64,000 nucleotides of DNA. Origin: NORP233 sp050186825 (lineage in GTDB: Bacteria > Planctomycetota > J058). The notes beneath the pieces are model-generated. The model was not told the DNA's origin. It saw only the letters and a program-made list of their open reading frames with translations, and made no database searches. Every line of letters begins with the position of its first letter. The stretch's first letter is position 1. A program made the position numbers and the translations under genes. Below, piece by piece: positions 1-7,800 of the stretch. Location: contig JBFWYD010000039.1 in the NCBI GenBank assembly GCA_050186825.1, positions 1 to 64,000 of the forward strand. The letters run 5' to 3'.

Positions 1-44
1 CGAGGCCGAAGGAGCTACGTCCGGCGGAGGCGCGAAGGCCAAAT

Positions 45-128
45 GCCTAGCCCGGCCAATGCACGAGCGCTGCTCGCCCGCGGCTCCGCCGCGGGACGAG
101 CAGCGCTCGTGCATTGGCCGGGCTAGGC
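45..128. repeat. 32-bp perfect inverted repeat at window edge
   Basis: Positions 45-76 and 97-128 are perfect reverse complements. After one bulged base (A96) a further 7-bp stem (77-83 with 89-95) closes on a 5-nt loop. It sits where the N-terminal half of the following kinase should be, and the kinase frame has a stop at 48-50 inside the left arm. It may be a real hairpin or a fold-back assembly artefact at a contig end. Confidence 0.8.
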
Positions 129-1898
129 GCCGTGCTCTACCACCTGCTCGCCGGGCGGCCGCCCTTCCTCCCCGAGCTGCCGCTCGAGCTCTACTCCCAG
201 ATCGTGAACGAGGCGCCCGCGCCTCCCTCGCGCTGGCGACCCGCCGCGGCGGGGCCCGGTCCGAGCCCGGCGCTGGACGCCGTCTGCCTGCGCGCCCTCG
301 CCAAGGGCCGCGCCGAGCGCTTCGCCTCGGCGGGCGAGCTGGCCGAGGCCGCCCTGGCCGCCGCGCAGGAGGACGCCGCAGGGGGCCCGCGCGCGCGGCG
401 CGCCCCGCGCGCGCTCCTGGGCGCCGCGCTGGTCCTCGTCTCCGGCCTGGGGGTCGCCGCCTGGCGGCTCGGCGCCGCGGGCGAGCCGCTGGCGCCCGGC
501 GGGGGCCCCGCCGAACCGGCCGCGGTCGAGAGGGGGCCGTCGAGACCGTCGCGTCCTTCCAGCTCCCCGGAGCCCGCAGCGACCCGCCTCGACCCGCTCG
601 CCGCGGCGCTCGCTCGCGCGCAGGCCGCCCTCGCGAAGCTCGACGGCCCAGCGGCCGAGGCGGCGGCCCGTGAGGCCCTCGGGCTCGCCCCCGAGGCCCC
701 CGCGGCGGTCCTGTGCCTGGCCCGGGCCCGGGACCTCCAGATGGACCTCGCCGGCGCACGGGAGCTCCTGGCGCGGCTGGTCGTCGAGCCGCCGCGCGAC
801 CCTGCGGCGCGCGCCCTGCACGTGGAGGCCCACCTGCTCCTGGCGCGCCTGCTCCAGGCCGACCCGCGGGCCGGGGGCTACATGGCGATCCGGCCCCACC
901 TCGATGCGGCCGTCGCGCTCGACCCGCAGAGCGGGCGGGTCCTCACCCGGCGCGGCGAGCTCGGGGTCGACTTCGCGCGCCAGCTCCAGGACGAGGGCGT
1001 GCGCCAGGACCTGCTCCGCGCCATGCAGCTCGAGCCGACGTCCGCGGAGGTGCTCTCGAACTTCGGCTACTCGCTCTGGGACCAGGCGAGCCGGATCCCG
1101 CGCGGCGACCCGCGCCGCGACCGCACCTTCGAGGAGGCGCGCAGGGTCCTGGACCACGCCCTGGTGATCGACCCCGCGGACCCCGAGCTCTGGGCGCGGC
1201 GCGCCTGGTGTCAGGACGAGCTCGGACGGGCGCCCGCGACCCAGGCCGACTTCGAGCAGGCGCTCGAGCGCTTCCGCAAGGCCGAGGGCCTGGCCGGCCA
1301 CTTCTATCGCCTGGGACGCGCGGCGCGCCTGGAGGCGGAGGCCGGCGACACCTCCAGCTCGGCCCGCGCGATCGCCGCCCTGCAGCGCGCCTTGGCCGAG
1401 AACGGGCGCCATCCGCTCGCGCGCGCGGAGCTGGGCTACCTCTCCTACCGGCTCGCCTGGAACCAGGCCCCCAGCCAGCGGCGCACGCAGCAGCTCGGCG
1501 CGTCCCTCGAGCACCTCAACAAGGCGCGGACCCTGAACCGGCGCGCCTGGGAGGGAGCCCTCTGGCGAGCGGAGCTGCTCGCGGCCCCCTGGGAGGGGCA
1601 GAACGTGCGCACCGCGCTGCTCGAGGTGGCCGCGGCGCAGGAGCTGATCCCACGGGACGAGCTGTGGCGCGCCCACCTGATCCGCGGCATGGCGCTCCTC
1701 GGCGCCGGGCAGCCCCAGCAGGCCCTCGAGTCGCTGGAGGCCGGCCTGCGCGAGCGCCAGGACGTGCCCGAGCTCTACGCGGTGCAGGCCGCCGCGCTGC
1801 AGGCCCTCGGTCGCCAGGACGAGGCCGCCCTGGCCCAGGCCGCCGCGATCCGGATCGGCACCGCGCAGCAGCGGACCTTCGAGGGGCGCGGGCGCTGA
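114..1898 (+). CDS. Ser/Thr protein kinase C-terminal lobe + TM + TPR protein, N-terminally truncated
   Basis: The first 85 residues match the end of a bacterial Ser/Thr kinase domain (GLGAVLYHLLAGRPPF, then the Arg-containing ALAKGRAERF segment). A membrane span follows at about residues 99-120, then a roughly 450-residue helical region of tetratricopeptide-like repeats. The glycine loop, catalytic HRD and DFG motifs are absent, and the frame is closed upstream by a stop at 48-50 within a 32-bp inverted repeat. The TTG at 114 is therefore only a formal start. The complete protein would be a membrane-anchored sensor kinase with an extracytoplasmic or scaffold TPR region, as is common in Planctomycetota and Myxococcota. 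Truncation could reflect disruption or an assembly edge. Confidence 0.75.
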   Translation: MAGLGAVLYHLLAGRPPFLPELPLELYSQIVNEAPAPPSRWRPAAAGPGPSPALDAVCLRALAKGRAERFASAGELAEAALAAAQEDAAGGPRARRAPRALLGAALVLVSGLGVAAWRLGAAGEPLAPGGGPAEPAAVERGPSRPSRPSSSPEPAATRLDPLAAALARAQAALAKLDGPAAEAAAREALGLAPEAPAAVLCLARARDLQMDLAGARELLARLVVEPPRDPAARALHVEAHLLLARLLQADPRAGGYMAIRPHLDAAVALDPQSGRVLTRRGELGVDFARQLQDEGVRQDLLRAMQLEPTSAEVLSNFGYSLWDQASRIPRGDPRRDRTFEEARRVLDHALVIDPADPELWARRAWCQDELGRAPATQADFEQALERFRKAEGLAGHFYRLGRAARLEAEAGDTSSSARAIAALQRALAENGRHPLARAELGYLSYRLAWNQAPSQRRTQQLGASLEHLNKARTLNRRAWEGALWRAELLAAPWEGQNVRTALLEVAAAQELIPRDELWRAHLIRGMALLGAGQPQQALESLEAGLRERQDVPELYAVQAAALQALGRQDEAALAQAAAIRIGTAQQRTFEGRGR

Positions 1899-1930
1899 CA
1901 CCGCACGGGGCCCCGGCCGTCCGGAGGCCC

Positions 1931-2431
1931 GTGGAGCAGCACGTCCGCGCCTACCTCGTCGCGCGCGTCACCCAGGGCGCGCTCCAGGCCGGGCCCTTCG
2001 CCCTCGCCCGCGCGCTCGCCCCGCCCCGCGCCCGCTTCGGGCGCCTGGTCCGCGAGCTGGCCCTCGGTGGCCGAGAGCGGGCCTTCGCGCTGGCGCTCCT
2101 GCGCGCGCGGCCGAACCTCTGGCTGTATCGCGTCAATCAGCGCGCCCACGCCGGCGACTTCGCGGTCGTGGACCTCTCGAGCCCGCGCCCCGAGCTGCGC
2201 CCGCTGTGGGTGCTCGAGCTCAAGGCCGGGCAGCCCGCGCGGAGCGTGAGCCCGACCTTCCTCCAGCTGCGCAACGCCGTGGAGGTCGCGCGCGCGCTGG
2301 CGCGCGCGGGGCTCGTCGCTCAGGGGGTGGACGACGGGGCGCTGCTCCTCGGCGCTGGCGAAGAGCTGCTGCGCTGGTTCGCGCTCAAGGGAGCGGAGCG
2401 CAGCCGGCCGGCGGCAAGCAGCCGCTCTTGA
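1931..2431 (+). CDS. Hypothetical protein, 166 aa
   Basis: GTG start at 1931, 32 nt after the kinase/TPR gene, so probably cotranscribed with it. The protein is basic, soluble and without signal peptide. Its centre has an Asp-containing beta strand (GDFAVVDL) followed about 20 residues later by WVLELKAG. The D...ExK spacing recalls PD-(D/E)XK nuclease-like folds, but this is a weak visual resemblance and no family is assigned. Its 3' end overlaps the convergent pilin-like gene by 47 bp. Confidence 0.6.
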   Translation: MEQHVRAYLVARVTQGALQAGPFALARALAPPRARFGRLVRELALGGRERAFALALLRARPNLWLYRVNQRAHAGDFAVVDLSSPRPELRPLWVLELKAGQPARSVSPTFLQLRNAVEVARALARAGLVAQGVDDGALLLGAGEELLRWFALKGAERSRPAASSRS

Positions 2432-2861
2432 CCTCGGCCACCGTGATCGGGGACCCGTCGCGGGCGTGGATCACCCCGTCCTGGTTCACGAAGAAGGCGC
2501 GCTGCTCCGGCGAACCCGGGATGGGGTTCGCGAAGGCGAACCAGGTCGCGAGCGGGTCGGCGCCCGGCTGGCATACGAAGGTGTAGCCCAGCTTGGTCCC
2601 GCTCCCGAGCGGCGCGTCGATGAGCTGCGCCGCGGCCAGCTCGCTCAGGGTCCCGTAGTCGAGCGTCCCGTCCCCGTCCTTGTCCCCCTGCCGGAAGACC
2701 ATCTGCGCCCCCGCGAGGCCCCGGAGCGTGCCCCGGGCCATGGACGCGTGCTCCCGCCCTTCGCGGGGCCGGTCCACGAGCAGGAGCAGCACGAGCGCGA
2801 TCAGCCCGAGCAGGAGGGCCACGGCGACGAAGCGCCAGGGGGCAGGGGTCTGGGCAGTCAC
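2385..2861 (-). CDS. Pilin/pseudopilin-like membrane protein
   Basis: 158 aa from a GTG start. A short basic N-terminus is followed by one hydrophobic helix (residues 11-31), then a soluble domain with DKDGDGTLDYGTLSEL, a cysteine pair (one in TFVCQ, one or more near the end in GCLPPAGC) and a C-terminal beta region ending FFVNQDGVIHAR. This layout resembles the globular part of pseudopilin-like proteins of Planctomycetota and Myxococcota, but no classical prepilin cleavage site (G before FTLIE) is visible. It is probably anchored in the inner membrane facing outward. The function is unknown. Confidence 0.6.
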   Translation of the reverse strand: MTAQTPAPWRFVAVALLLGLIALVLLLLVDRPREGREHASMARGTLRGLAGAQMVFRQGDKDGDGTLDYGTLSELAAAQLIDAPLGSGTKLGYTFVCQPGADPLATWFAFANPIPGSPEQRAFFVNQDGVIHARDGSPITVAEVKSGCLPPAGCAPLP

Positions 2862-2955
2862 GAGGTCCCCGTCGACTCCGGAAGTTGCGTCACGACCCGG
2901 CGGGGGTCCGAGGTGGCTTCGTCACGAGAGACGCGCGAGAGCGACGAGAAGGCGC

Positions 2956-3315
2956 TCAGCTACCCATGCGCGCTTGATGCTCGGCGTAGCGGCGCAGGAT
3001 GTAGTCGATGATGATGTTCTTCTCGAACAGCGGGATGTGGACGAACTGGCAGCCCATTCCGCGCTGGTTGTCGGACTTCTTCACCCAGAGGATCTTCGCG
3101 ATGACGTTGATCTCCTTGGGGTAGGAGTCGATCCGGAAGTCCAGGGCGATCTGGGTCTGGGTGGGGAGCAGGTCCTCGGCCTTGAGGAACGCGCCCTCGG
3201 GGCCGAGGTTGACGATCCGCACGTCCATGGGCTCGCTGCCCGGCTCGGCCAGGCTCTTGACCCGGGCTTCGAGATCGGTGTCGAGACGGCGGAACCGACG
3301 CTTCTCGGCGCCCAT
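2956..3315 (-). CDS. PilZ-domain protein, 119 aa
   Basis: The start is placed at the ATG at 3315 (MGAEKRRFRRL), where the family similarity begins. Upstream in-frame codons would add a Pro-rich non-conserved stretch. PilZ proteins bind cyclic di-GMP through an RxxxR motif and a [D/N]xSxxG motif. Here RRFRRL is present, but the second motif reads NLGPEG with Gly replacing Ser, so affinity is uncertain. The domain ends with a helix (YILRRYAEHQARMG). It is a small single-domain cytoplasmic receptor; two other PilZ proteins lie at 37.5 and 57.8 kb. Confidence 0.85.
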   Translation of the reverse strand: MGAEKRRFRRLDTDLEARVKSLAEPGSEPMDVRIVNLGPEGAFLKAEDLLPTQTQIALDFRIDSYPKEINVIAKILWVKKSDNQRGMGCQFVHIPLFEKNIIIDYILRRYAEHQARMGS

Positions 3316-3417
3316 CGCAGCGGTGCCTCCCAAATGGCGAGGGGGACTATGACATGGCCGGCCCGGGCTTACAACCAGGCCAGGCGGAGCATTCTTTTCG
3401 CCCATCCTCTGGCCGGA

Positions 3418-5868
3418 TCAGCGCGGCTGGGCCCGTGAGCGCTGGGGTTTGGGGCGATCCCGACCGTGGCGACCGCCTGTGGGGACGCGGGGCGCGGGTG
3501 GACCGAGGCTCGCGGGTCCCGGGCGCCAGGTCGTGCGCTCGCTCAGCCGGCCCAGGGCGTCGAGCAGCGGGTCCTCGGCCACGGTGTGGTGGATCGGGTC
3601 GATGCTGAAGCGCGGCTCGAGGGTGGCCGCGAGCACGTGGCCGTTGGAGCGGGCCTCGATCGCCTCGAAGCGCGCGTTGAGCAGGCCCTCGGCCTCGCTG
3701 TAGCGACAGCGCCAGAAGCCGCCGCGCAGCTCCTCGGTCTCTGTGGGGACCATCCGGCAGTCGTCGGCGAGGAGCTCCTCGAGGCAGAGGGTCACCCGGC
3801 GCGGGCCGGTCTCGGGCAAGGGCGCGGCGAAGCGGGCCAGGAGCTCCCAGGGGCGGAGGATCAGCGTGCTCCCGTCGGGCAGCGCGCTCCGCGCCAGGAA
3901 CTGCTCCTGCTCCGGATCCCAGCGCACCCAGTCCGCGGCCGGCTCCGGGAGCCAGCGCGAGTCGAGCACGCTCCGGGCGAGGAACACGAAGTCCTCGGCG
4001 TCGCGCCGGATCAGGGGGCGGTCCCCGCGCGCCGCGCCCTCGAGGTAGGCGGCCAGGGGGAGCGCGGCCGACGCCGCGGCCACGAGGTCGAGCAGGTCCG
4101 CGGGGAGCGCGGCCAGGATCGCCTGGGGGTCGGTGTGGCGCGCGGCCGCGACCTGGGCGGCCGTCGGCGGCGACCAGGGCTGGACCGGCTCGGGGGCGGC
4201 GGGCCGGGCCGCGGCGACCGGCGCCAGGGACCCGAGCAGCCGCAGCTCCGCCTGGCCGCAGCGGAGCAGCGCGCCCGGCGCCAGCGGCAGGCTCCCCTTG
4301 CTCGGGACCTGGCGGTCGTCGACCCAGGTCCCGCCCGAGGCGCCCAGGTCCTCGACCTCGCAGCGGCCATCGGCGTAGTAGTGGACGATCGCGTGCCGGT
4401 AGCCCACCCCGCGCTGGCGGAGCACCACGTCGCAGGAGCGCGCGGTGCCGAGCTCGAGGGCCCCCCCCGGCGCGAGCGGGTGCAGACGCCCCTCGCGCTT
4501 GCCGCTCTCCTCGCGCAGCTCGAGGGGCGTGGGCGCGGCGGCGACCTCGACCGGAGCCGCGCTGGGCGGGGCCGCCTCCGCGGGCGCGGGCGCAGCGGGC
4601 GCGCCAGCCGGCGCGGCGGCGGCGGCGGCCAGGGCGGCGGCGGCGGCCTCGGCGGCGGCTTCGGCGGCAGCGGCGGCGGCAGCGGCGGCGGCGGTCGCGG
4701 CGGCGGTCGCGGCGGCGGGCGCGGCCTGCGCGTCCGCGGCGGCGGTCGCGGCGGTCGTGGCTTGCGCGCCGGCGGCCTGCGCGTCGGCGGCCTGCGCGTC
4801 GGCGCCGGCGGCAGGGGCAGCGGCGCCGGGCACTCCTGCGGCGGCGGCGGCCAGCGCGACCGCCGGGCCGCGCAGGGCGAAGCTCACGGGCCCCAGCGCG
4901 AGGGTGTCCCCGGGCCGCAGGGCAGCGCGTCCTCGCGCCGGGAGGCGCGTCCCATTGATCAGGACGCCCTCGCTGGCGCCGAGGTCCTCCACCTCGACCG
5001 AGCCATCAGCGCCGACGTGAACGGTGGCGTGCTTGAACCCCACCCCGCGCGCCCGGAGCACCAGATCGCAGCGCCGCGCGGTGCCCAGCACGTGGGCGCC
5101 CGGGAGGAGGAGGAAGGGCTCGACCTCGCCGTCGCTGGCCTCGAGCCGGAGCGGCCCCGCCTCGCCCGGGGCCCCGGCGGCCGCCTCGGCAGGCGGAGCC
5201 GCGCTGGTCGCAGCAGGACTGGTCGCAGCAGGACCGGCCGCAGCAGGACCGGCCGCAGCGGGACCGGTTGCAGCGGGACCGGTTGCAGCGGGACTGGCCG
5301 CAGGACTGGCCGCAGCGGGACCGGCCGCAGGACTGGCCGCAGCGGGACCGGCCGCGGGCGCCCCGCCGAGGAAGGCCGCGGCCTCCGCGCGCGCGCGCTG
5401 CTGCTGGTGGACCTCGGCGCGCCGGGCGAGGAAGTCCACCTCCTCCTCGGGGGCGTCGAGCTCGCGCGCGCAGCTCCGATCCGACGCCAGCTCCCAGCTC
5501 GCCTCGAGCTCGGGCTCGCCGCGCGCCTCTGGCGCGGCCGGCGCGGTCGGCGCGGCCGCGGCCGCGAAGCGCAGCTCGAGCGGCGGGCGAGGCAGCAGCG
5601 GCTCGGCGCAGCGGCGGCAACAGCCTCCATCCGGGAGGAAGCGGGCCAGCAGCACCTGGTCGCAGCCGGGGCAGCGGAGGAGGTCCTGCTCCCAGCGCGA
5701 TGGCTCGACCCGGGCCAGGAAGCGCTCGCGCAGGTCGGGGGGGTAGACCTCCTGGAACTCGTCGTCGAGGAGGAGCTCGATGGCCTCGCGCTCCTCGCCG
5801 GCCTCCTGACCGTCGAGCGCTCGAGCCAGCTCCTCGACGGTGCGGGCCTCGGCCAGTGGCGCAGTCAT
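3418..5868 (-). CDS. Double FHA-domain protein with zinc ribbon and Ala-rich linkers
   Basis: 816 aa. Residues about 66-87 carry two CxxC pairs (CPGC, CRRC), a zinc ribbon. A first FHA domain lies near residues 235-340 and a second near 455-560, each with the GTARxCDxVL strand and the variant loops FKHATVH and YRHAIVH. Linkers are extremely Ala/Pro/Thr-rich and internally repetitive at DNA level (5210-5355 and 4570-4830). The last 200 residues form an unassigned domain. FHA domains bind phosphothreonine, so this is a likely target or scaffold for the nearby kinases. An SD-like GGGGAGG precedes the ATG. Confidence 0.85.
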   Translation of the reverse strand: MTAPLAEARTVEELARALDGQEAGEEREAIELLLDDEFQEVYPPDLRERFLARVEPSRWEQDLLRCPGCDQVLLARFLPDGGCCRRCAEPLLPRPPLELRFAAAAAPTAPAAPEARGEPELEASWELASDRSCARELDAPEEEVDFLARRAEVHQQQRARAEAAAFLGGAPAAGPAAASPAAGPAAASPAASPAATGPAATGPAAAGPAAAGPAATSPAATSAAPPAEAAAGAPGEAGPLRLEASDGEVEPFLLLPGAHVLGTARRCDLVLRARGVGFKHATVHVGADGSVEVEDLGASEGVLINGTRLPARGRAALRPGDTLALGPVSFALRGPAVALAAAAAGVPGAAAPAAGADAQAADAQAAGAQATTAATAAADAQAAPAAATAAATAAAAAAAAAAEAAAEAAAAALAAAAAAPAGAPAAPAPAEAAPPSAAPVEVAAAPTPLELREESGKREGRLHPLAPGGALELGTARSCDVVLRQRGVGYRHAIVHYYADGRCEVEDLGASGGTWVDDRQVPSKGSLPLAPGALLRCGQAELRLLGSLAPVAAARPAAPEPVQPWSPPTAAQVAAARHTDPQAILAALPADLLDLVAAASAALPLAAYLEGAARGDRPLIRRDAEDFVFLARSVLDSRWLPEPAADWVRWDPEQEQFLARSALPDGSTLILRPWELLARFAAPLPETGPRRVTLCLEELLADDCRMVPTETEELRGGFWRCRYSEAEGLLNARFEAIEARSNGHVLAATLEPRFSIDPIHHTVAEDPLLDALGRLSERTTWRPGPASLGPPAPRVPTGGRHGRDRPKPQRSRAQPR

Positions 5869-6098
5869 CGGCCTCCCCAGGGGCGCGACACCCTAGCAGA
5901 CCCCGCCGGCCTCGGCCCGCTGCGCGCGTCCGGGCAGCGGGGTTCCAATTCGCGAGCCCCGCGCCGGGACAGGCCGCGAAGCGGCGCCCGCGGCCGCGTC
6001 CGCGCTGGGCGCCGGCGCACCCCTTCGCCGGCGGCGGGGGAGGCCGTCATCGCTCGGTAAAGCCCTGAAATCCGACTTCACGCTGCTCTCGGCGTCCT

Positions 6099-6104
6099 TA
6101 TCCT
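6099..6104 (+). promoter_or_regulatory. Candidate -10 element (TATCCT) for the EEP hydrolase gene
   Basis: TATCCT lies 56 nt upstream of the ATG at 6161, with TTCACG 16 nt further upstream as a possible -35. The leader contains an AGAGGAGA Shine-Dalgarno. Assignment rests on motif resemblance only. The rest of 5869-6160 shows nothing else I can support. Confidence 0.35.
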
Positions 6105-6160
6105 GCTGCCCAACACGCGGCGGCTCCCTCACGGTCGCAGCCCCGCAGAGGAGACACGAC

Positions 6161-7072
6161 ATGCGGCGAACGGTGCTGGCGGCCAGCCTCCTGGCCCTGC
6201 TCTGCGTCCTCCCCACCCAGAGCGTCGAGGCCCGGCGCGCGAAGGCCTCCACTCGGCTGCGCGCCCTGACCTTCAACATCCGCTACGACTTCGAGAGCGA
6301 CGGCCGCAACCGCTGGCAGTACCGCGTCGACCTGGTCGCCCAGCGGATCATCGAGTCCCAGGCCCACGTGATCTGCCTCCAGGAGGACAAGGAGGACCAG
6401 GTCAACGACCTCAAGCAGCGGCTCAAGGGCTACGAGTTCGTCGGCCGCGGGCGCAACGACACCGGCAGCGGCGAGCGCTGCTCGATCGTGTTCCAGAGCA
6501 AGGCGCTCAAGCTCAAGGCCAGCGGCGACTTCTGGCTCTCCGACACGCCCGACGTGCCGGGCAGCAACACCTGGGGCGACAAGTACCCCCGCAAGGCCAC
6601 CTGGGCCCTGTTCGAGCCCAAGAAGGGCGGCAAGAAGACCCTGCTGGTGGTCAACACGCACCTGCCCGAGGGCAAGGGCCGCCACGCCGACACCCTGCGG
6701 ACCAAGGGGGTGGAGGTGATCGCGGCCTGGATCCGGGGCAAGCTCGACCTCGACTCCAAGAAGGGGAAGGGCAAGGACGTGGGGATCCTGGTGTGCGGCG
6801 ACTTCAACTCCGAGGCGGAGGGGAGCGCGGCCTACACCAGGCTCGTCGCGGAGGGCAAGCTGGGCCTGCGCGACGCGTGGGTCGAGGCCAAGCCGGCAGA
6901 CCCCAGCCCGGGCACCTTCTGCGGCTTCAACGGCCTGCGCACCCGCGACCGCATCGACTGGCAGCTCGTCTCGGGCCCGGTCCACGTGACCAAGGCCGCC
7001 AAGCTCGACACCGAGATCAACGGCCGCTGGCCCAGCGACCACTACGCGGTGCTTGCGGATCTCGAGTTTTGA
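6161..7072 (+). CDS. Secreted endonuclease/exonuclease/phosphatase-family protein
   Basis: 303 aa with an N-terminal signal peptide (MRRTVLAASLLALLCVLPTQS, cleaved near SVEA). All EEP-fold landmarks are visible in order: TFNIRYD at about residue 36, CLQED at 72 (metal-binding Glu), NTHLPEG at 164 (His), GDFN at 213, RIDW at 263 and SDHYAV at 292 (catalytic His). The family includes DNases, inositol-phosphate phosphatases and sphingomyelinases, and substrate cannot be told from sequence alone. It is exported, single-copy and not in an operon. A 32-bp perfect hairpin starts at the stop codon. Confidence 0.88.
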   Translation: MRRTVLAASLLALLCVLPTQSVEARRAKASTRLRALTFNIRYDFESDGRNRWQYRVDLVAQRIIESQAHVICLQEDKEDQVNDLKQRLKGYEFVGRGRNDTGSGERCSIVFQSKALKLKASGDFWLSDTPDVPGSNTWGDKYPRKATWALFEPKKGGKKTLLVVNTHLPEGKGRHADTLRTKGVEVIAAWIRGKLDLDSKKGKGKDVGILVCGDFNSEAEGSAAYTRLVAEGKLGLRDAWVEAKPADPSPGTFCGFNGLRTRDRIDWQLVSGPVHVTKAAKLDTEINGRWPSDHYAVLADLEF

Positions 7073-7139
7073 CTCTTGCGTGGACGAAGTGCAGATTTTT
7101 CCGCAGACGGAAAAATCTGCACTTCGTCCACGCAAGAGT
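7072..7139. terminator. 32-bp perfect hairpin at the gene end
   Basis: Arms 7072-7103 and 7108-7139 are perfectly complementary, with a 4-nt loop (CAGA). The stem contains AATCTGCACTTCGTCCACG and the loop side carries a short T/A run. It begins at the last base of the stop codon. It may act as a terminator, although the stem is far longer than terminators need and there is no trailing U-tract. Confidence 0.7.
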
Positions 7140-7149
7140 ATAGTGGAGA

Positions 7150-7670
7150 AGAATGGCTGGCGCCCTGGGTAGGACCGCCTTGGCGCGGGGCTGACGCCCG
7201 TGGGCCGAGCGCCACCGAGCGCCAGGGCGTAGGGCTGACGCCCCTGGCCGACCGAGCGCCAGGGCGTAGGGCTGACGCCCCTGGCCGACCGAGCGCCAGG
7301 GCGTAGGGCTGACGCCCCTGGCCGACCGAGCGCCAGGGGCGTAGGGCTGACGCCCCTGGCCGAGCGCCAGGGGCGTAGGGCTGACGCCCCTGGCCGAGCG
7401 CCAGGGCGTAGGGCTGACGCCTTGGGCCGAGCGCCAGGGGCCCAGGGCGTAGGGCTGACGCCCCTGGCCGAGCGCCAGGGCGTAGGGCTGACGCCCCTGG
7501 CCGAGCGCCAGGGCGCCACTGGGAACATTGGCTGACGCCCCTGGCCGAGCGCCAGGGCGCCACTGGGAACATTGGCTGATGGCTGACGCCCCCTGGCCGA
7601 GCGCCAGGGCGCCACCGGGGAACATTCGGCTGACGCCCTTGGGCCGAGCGCAGAGGTGCCGCTGGGGCGA
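7150..7670. repeat. Array of about 12 hairpin-forming repeats
   Basis: Roughly 12 copies of a 31-45 bp unit with core GGCTGACGCC followed by CCTGGCCGAGCGCCAGG. The core can fold because CGCCCCTGGC pairs with GCCAGGGGCG around CGAGC. Two unit types occur: one with AGGGCGTAGG before the core (about 7210-7500) and one with GGGCGCCACTGGGAACATT (about 7510-7640). The minus strand stays open in more than one frame purely because of the repeat, so I do not call it coding. It fills the space between the EEP hydrolase and ggt genes. Confidence 0.85.
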
Positions 7671-7738
7671 GCGTCAAGGCGCCGCAGGAGCGCCCGATGC
7701 CTGGTTCGGTGGGCGTCGCGAGGGCAGGGGGGCGGCCA

Positions 7739-7744
7739 TACAAT
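7739..7744 (+). promoter_or_regulatory. Candidate -10 element (TACAAT) for ggt
   Basis: TACAAT lies just after the repeat array and 56 nt before the ATG at 7801, with a GGGAGCGAG Shine-Dalgarno in the leader. No convincing -35 is seen. Confidence 0.35.
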
Positions 7745-7800
7745 CCGCCCCCTTCCCGGCCGGGCGGCTGCCCGGGCCGGCATCTCCAGGGAGCGAGATC

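Noticed and set aside
7150..7670. CRISPR array
   Set aside because: Repeat units are adjacent without unique spacers, are themselves hairpins, and no cas gene is present.
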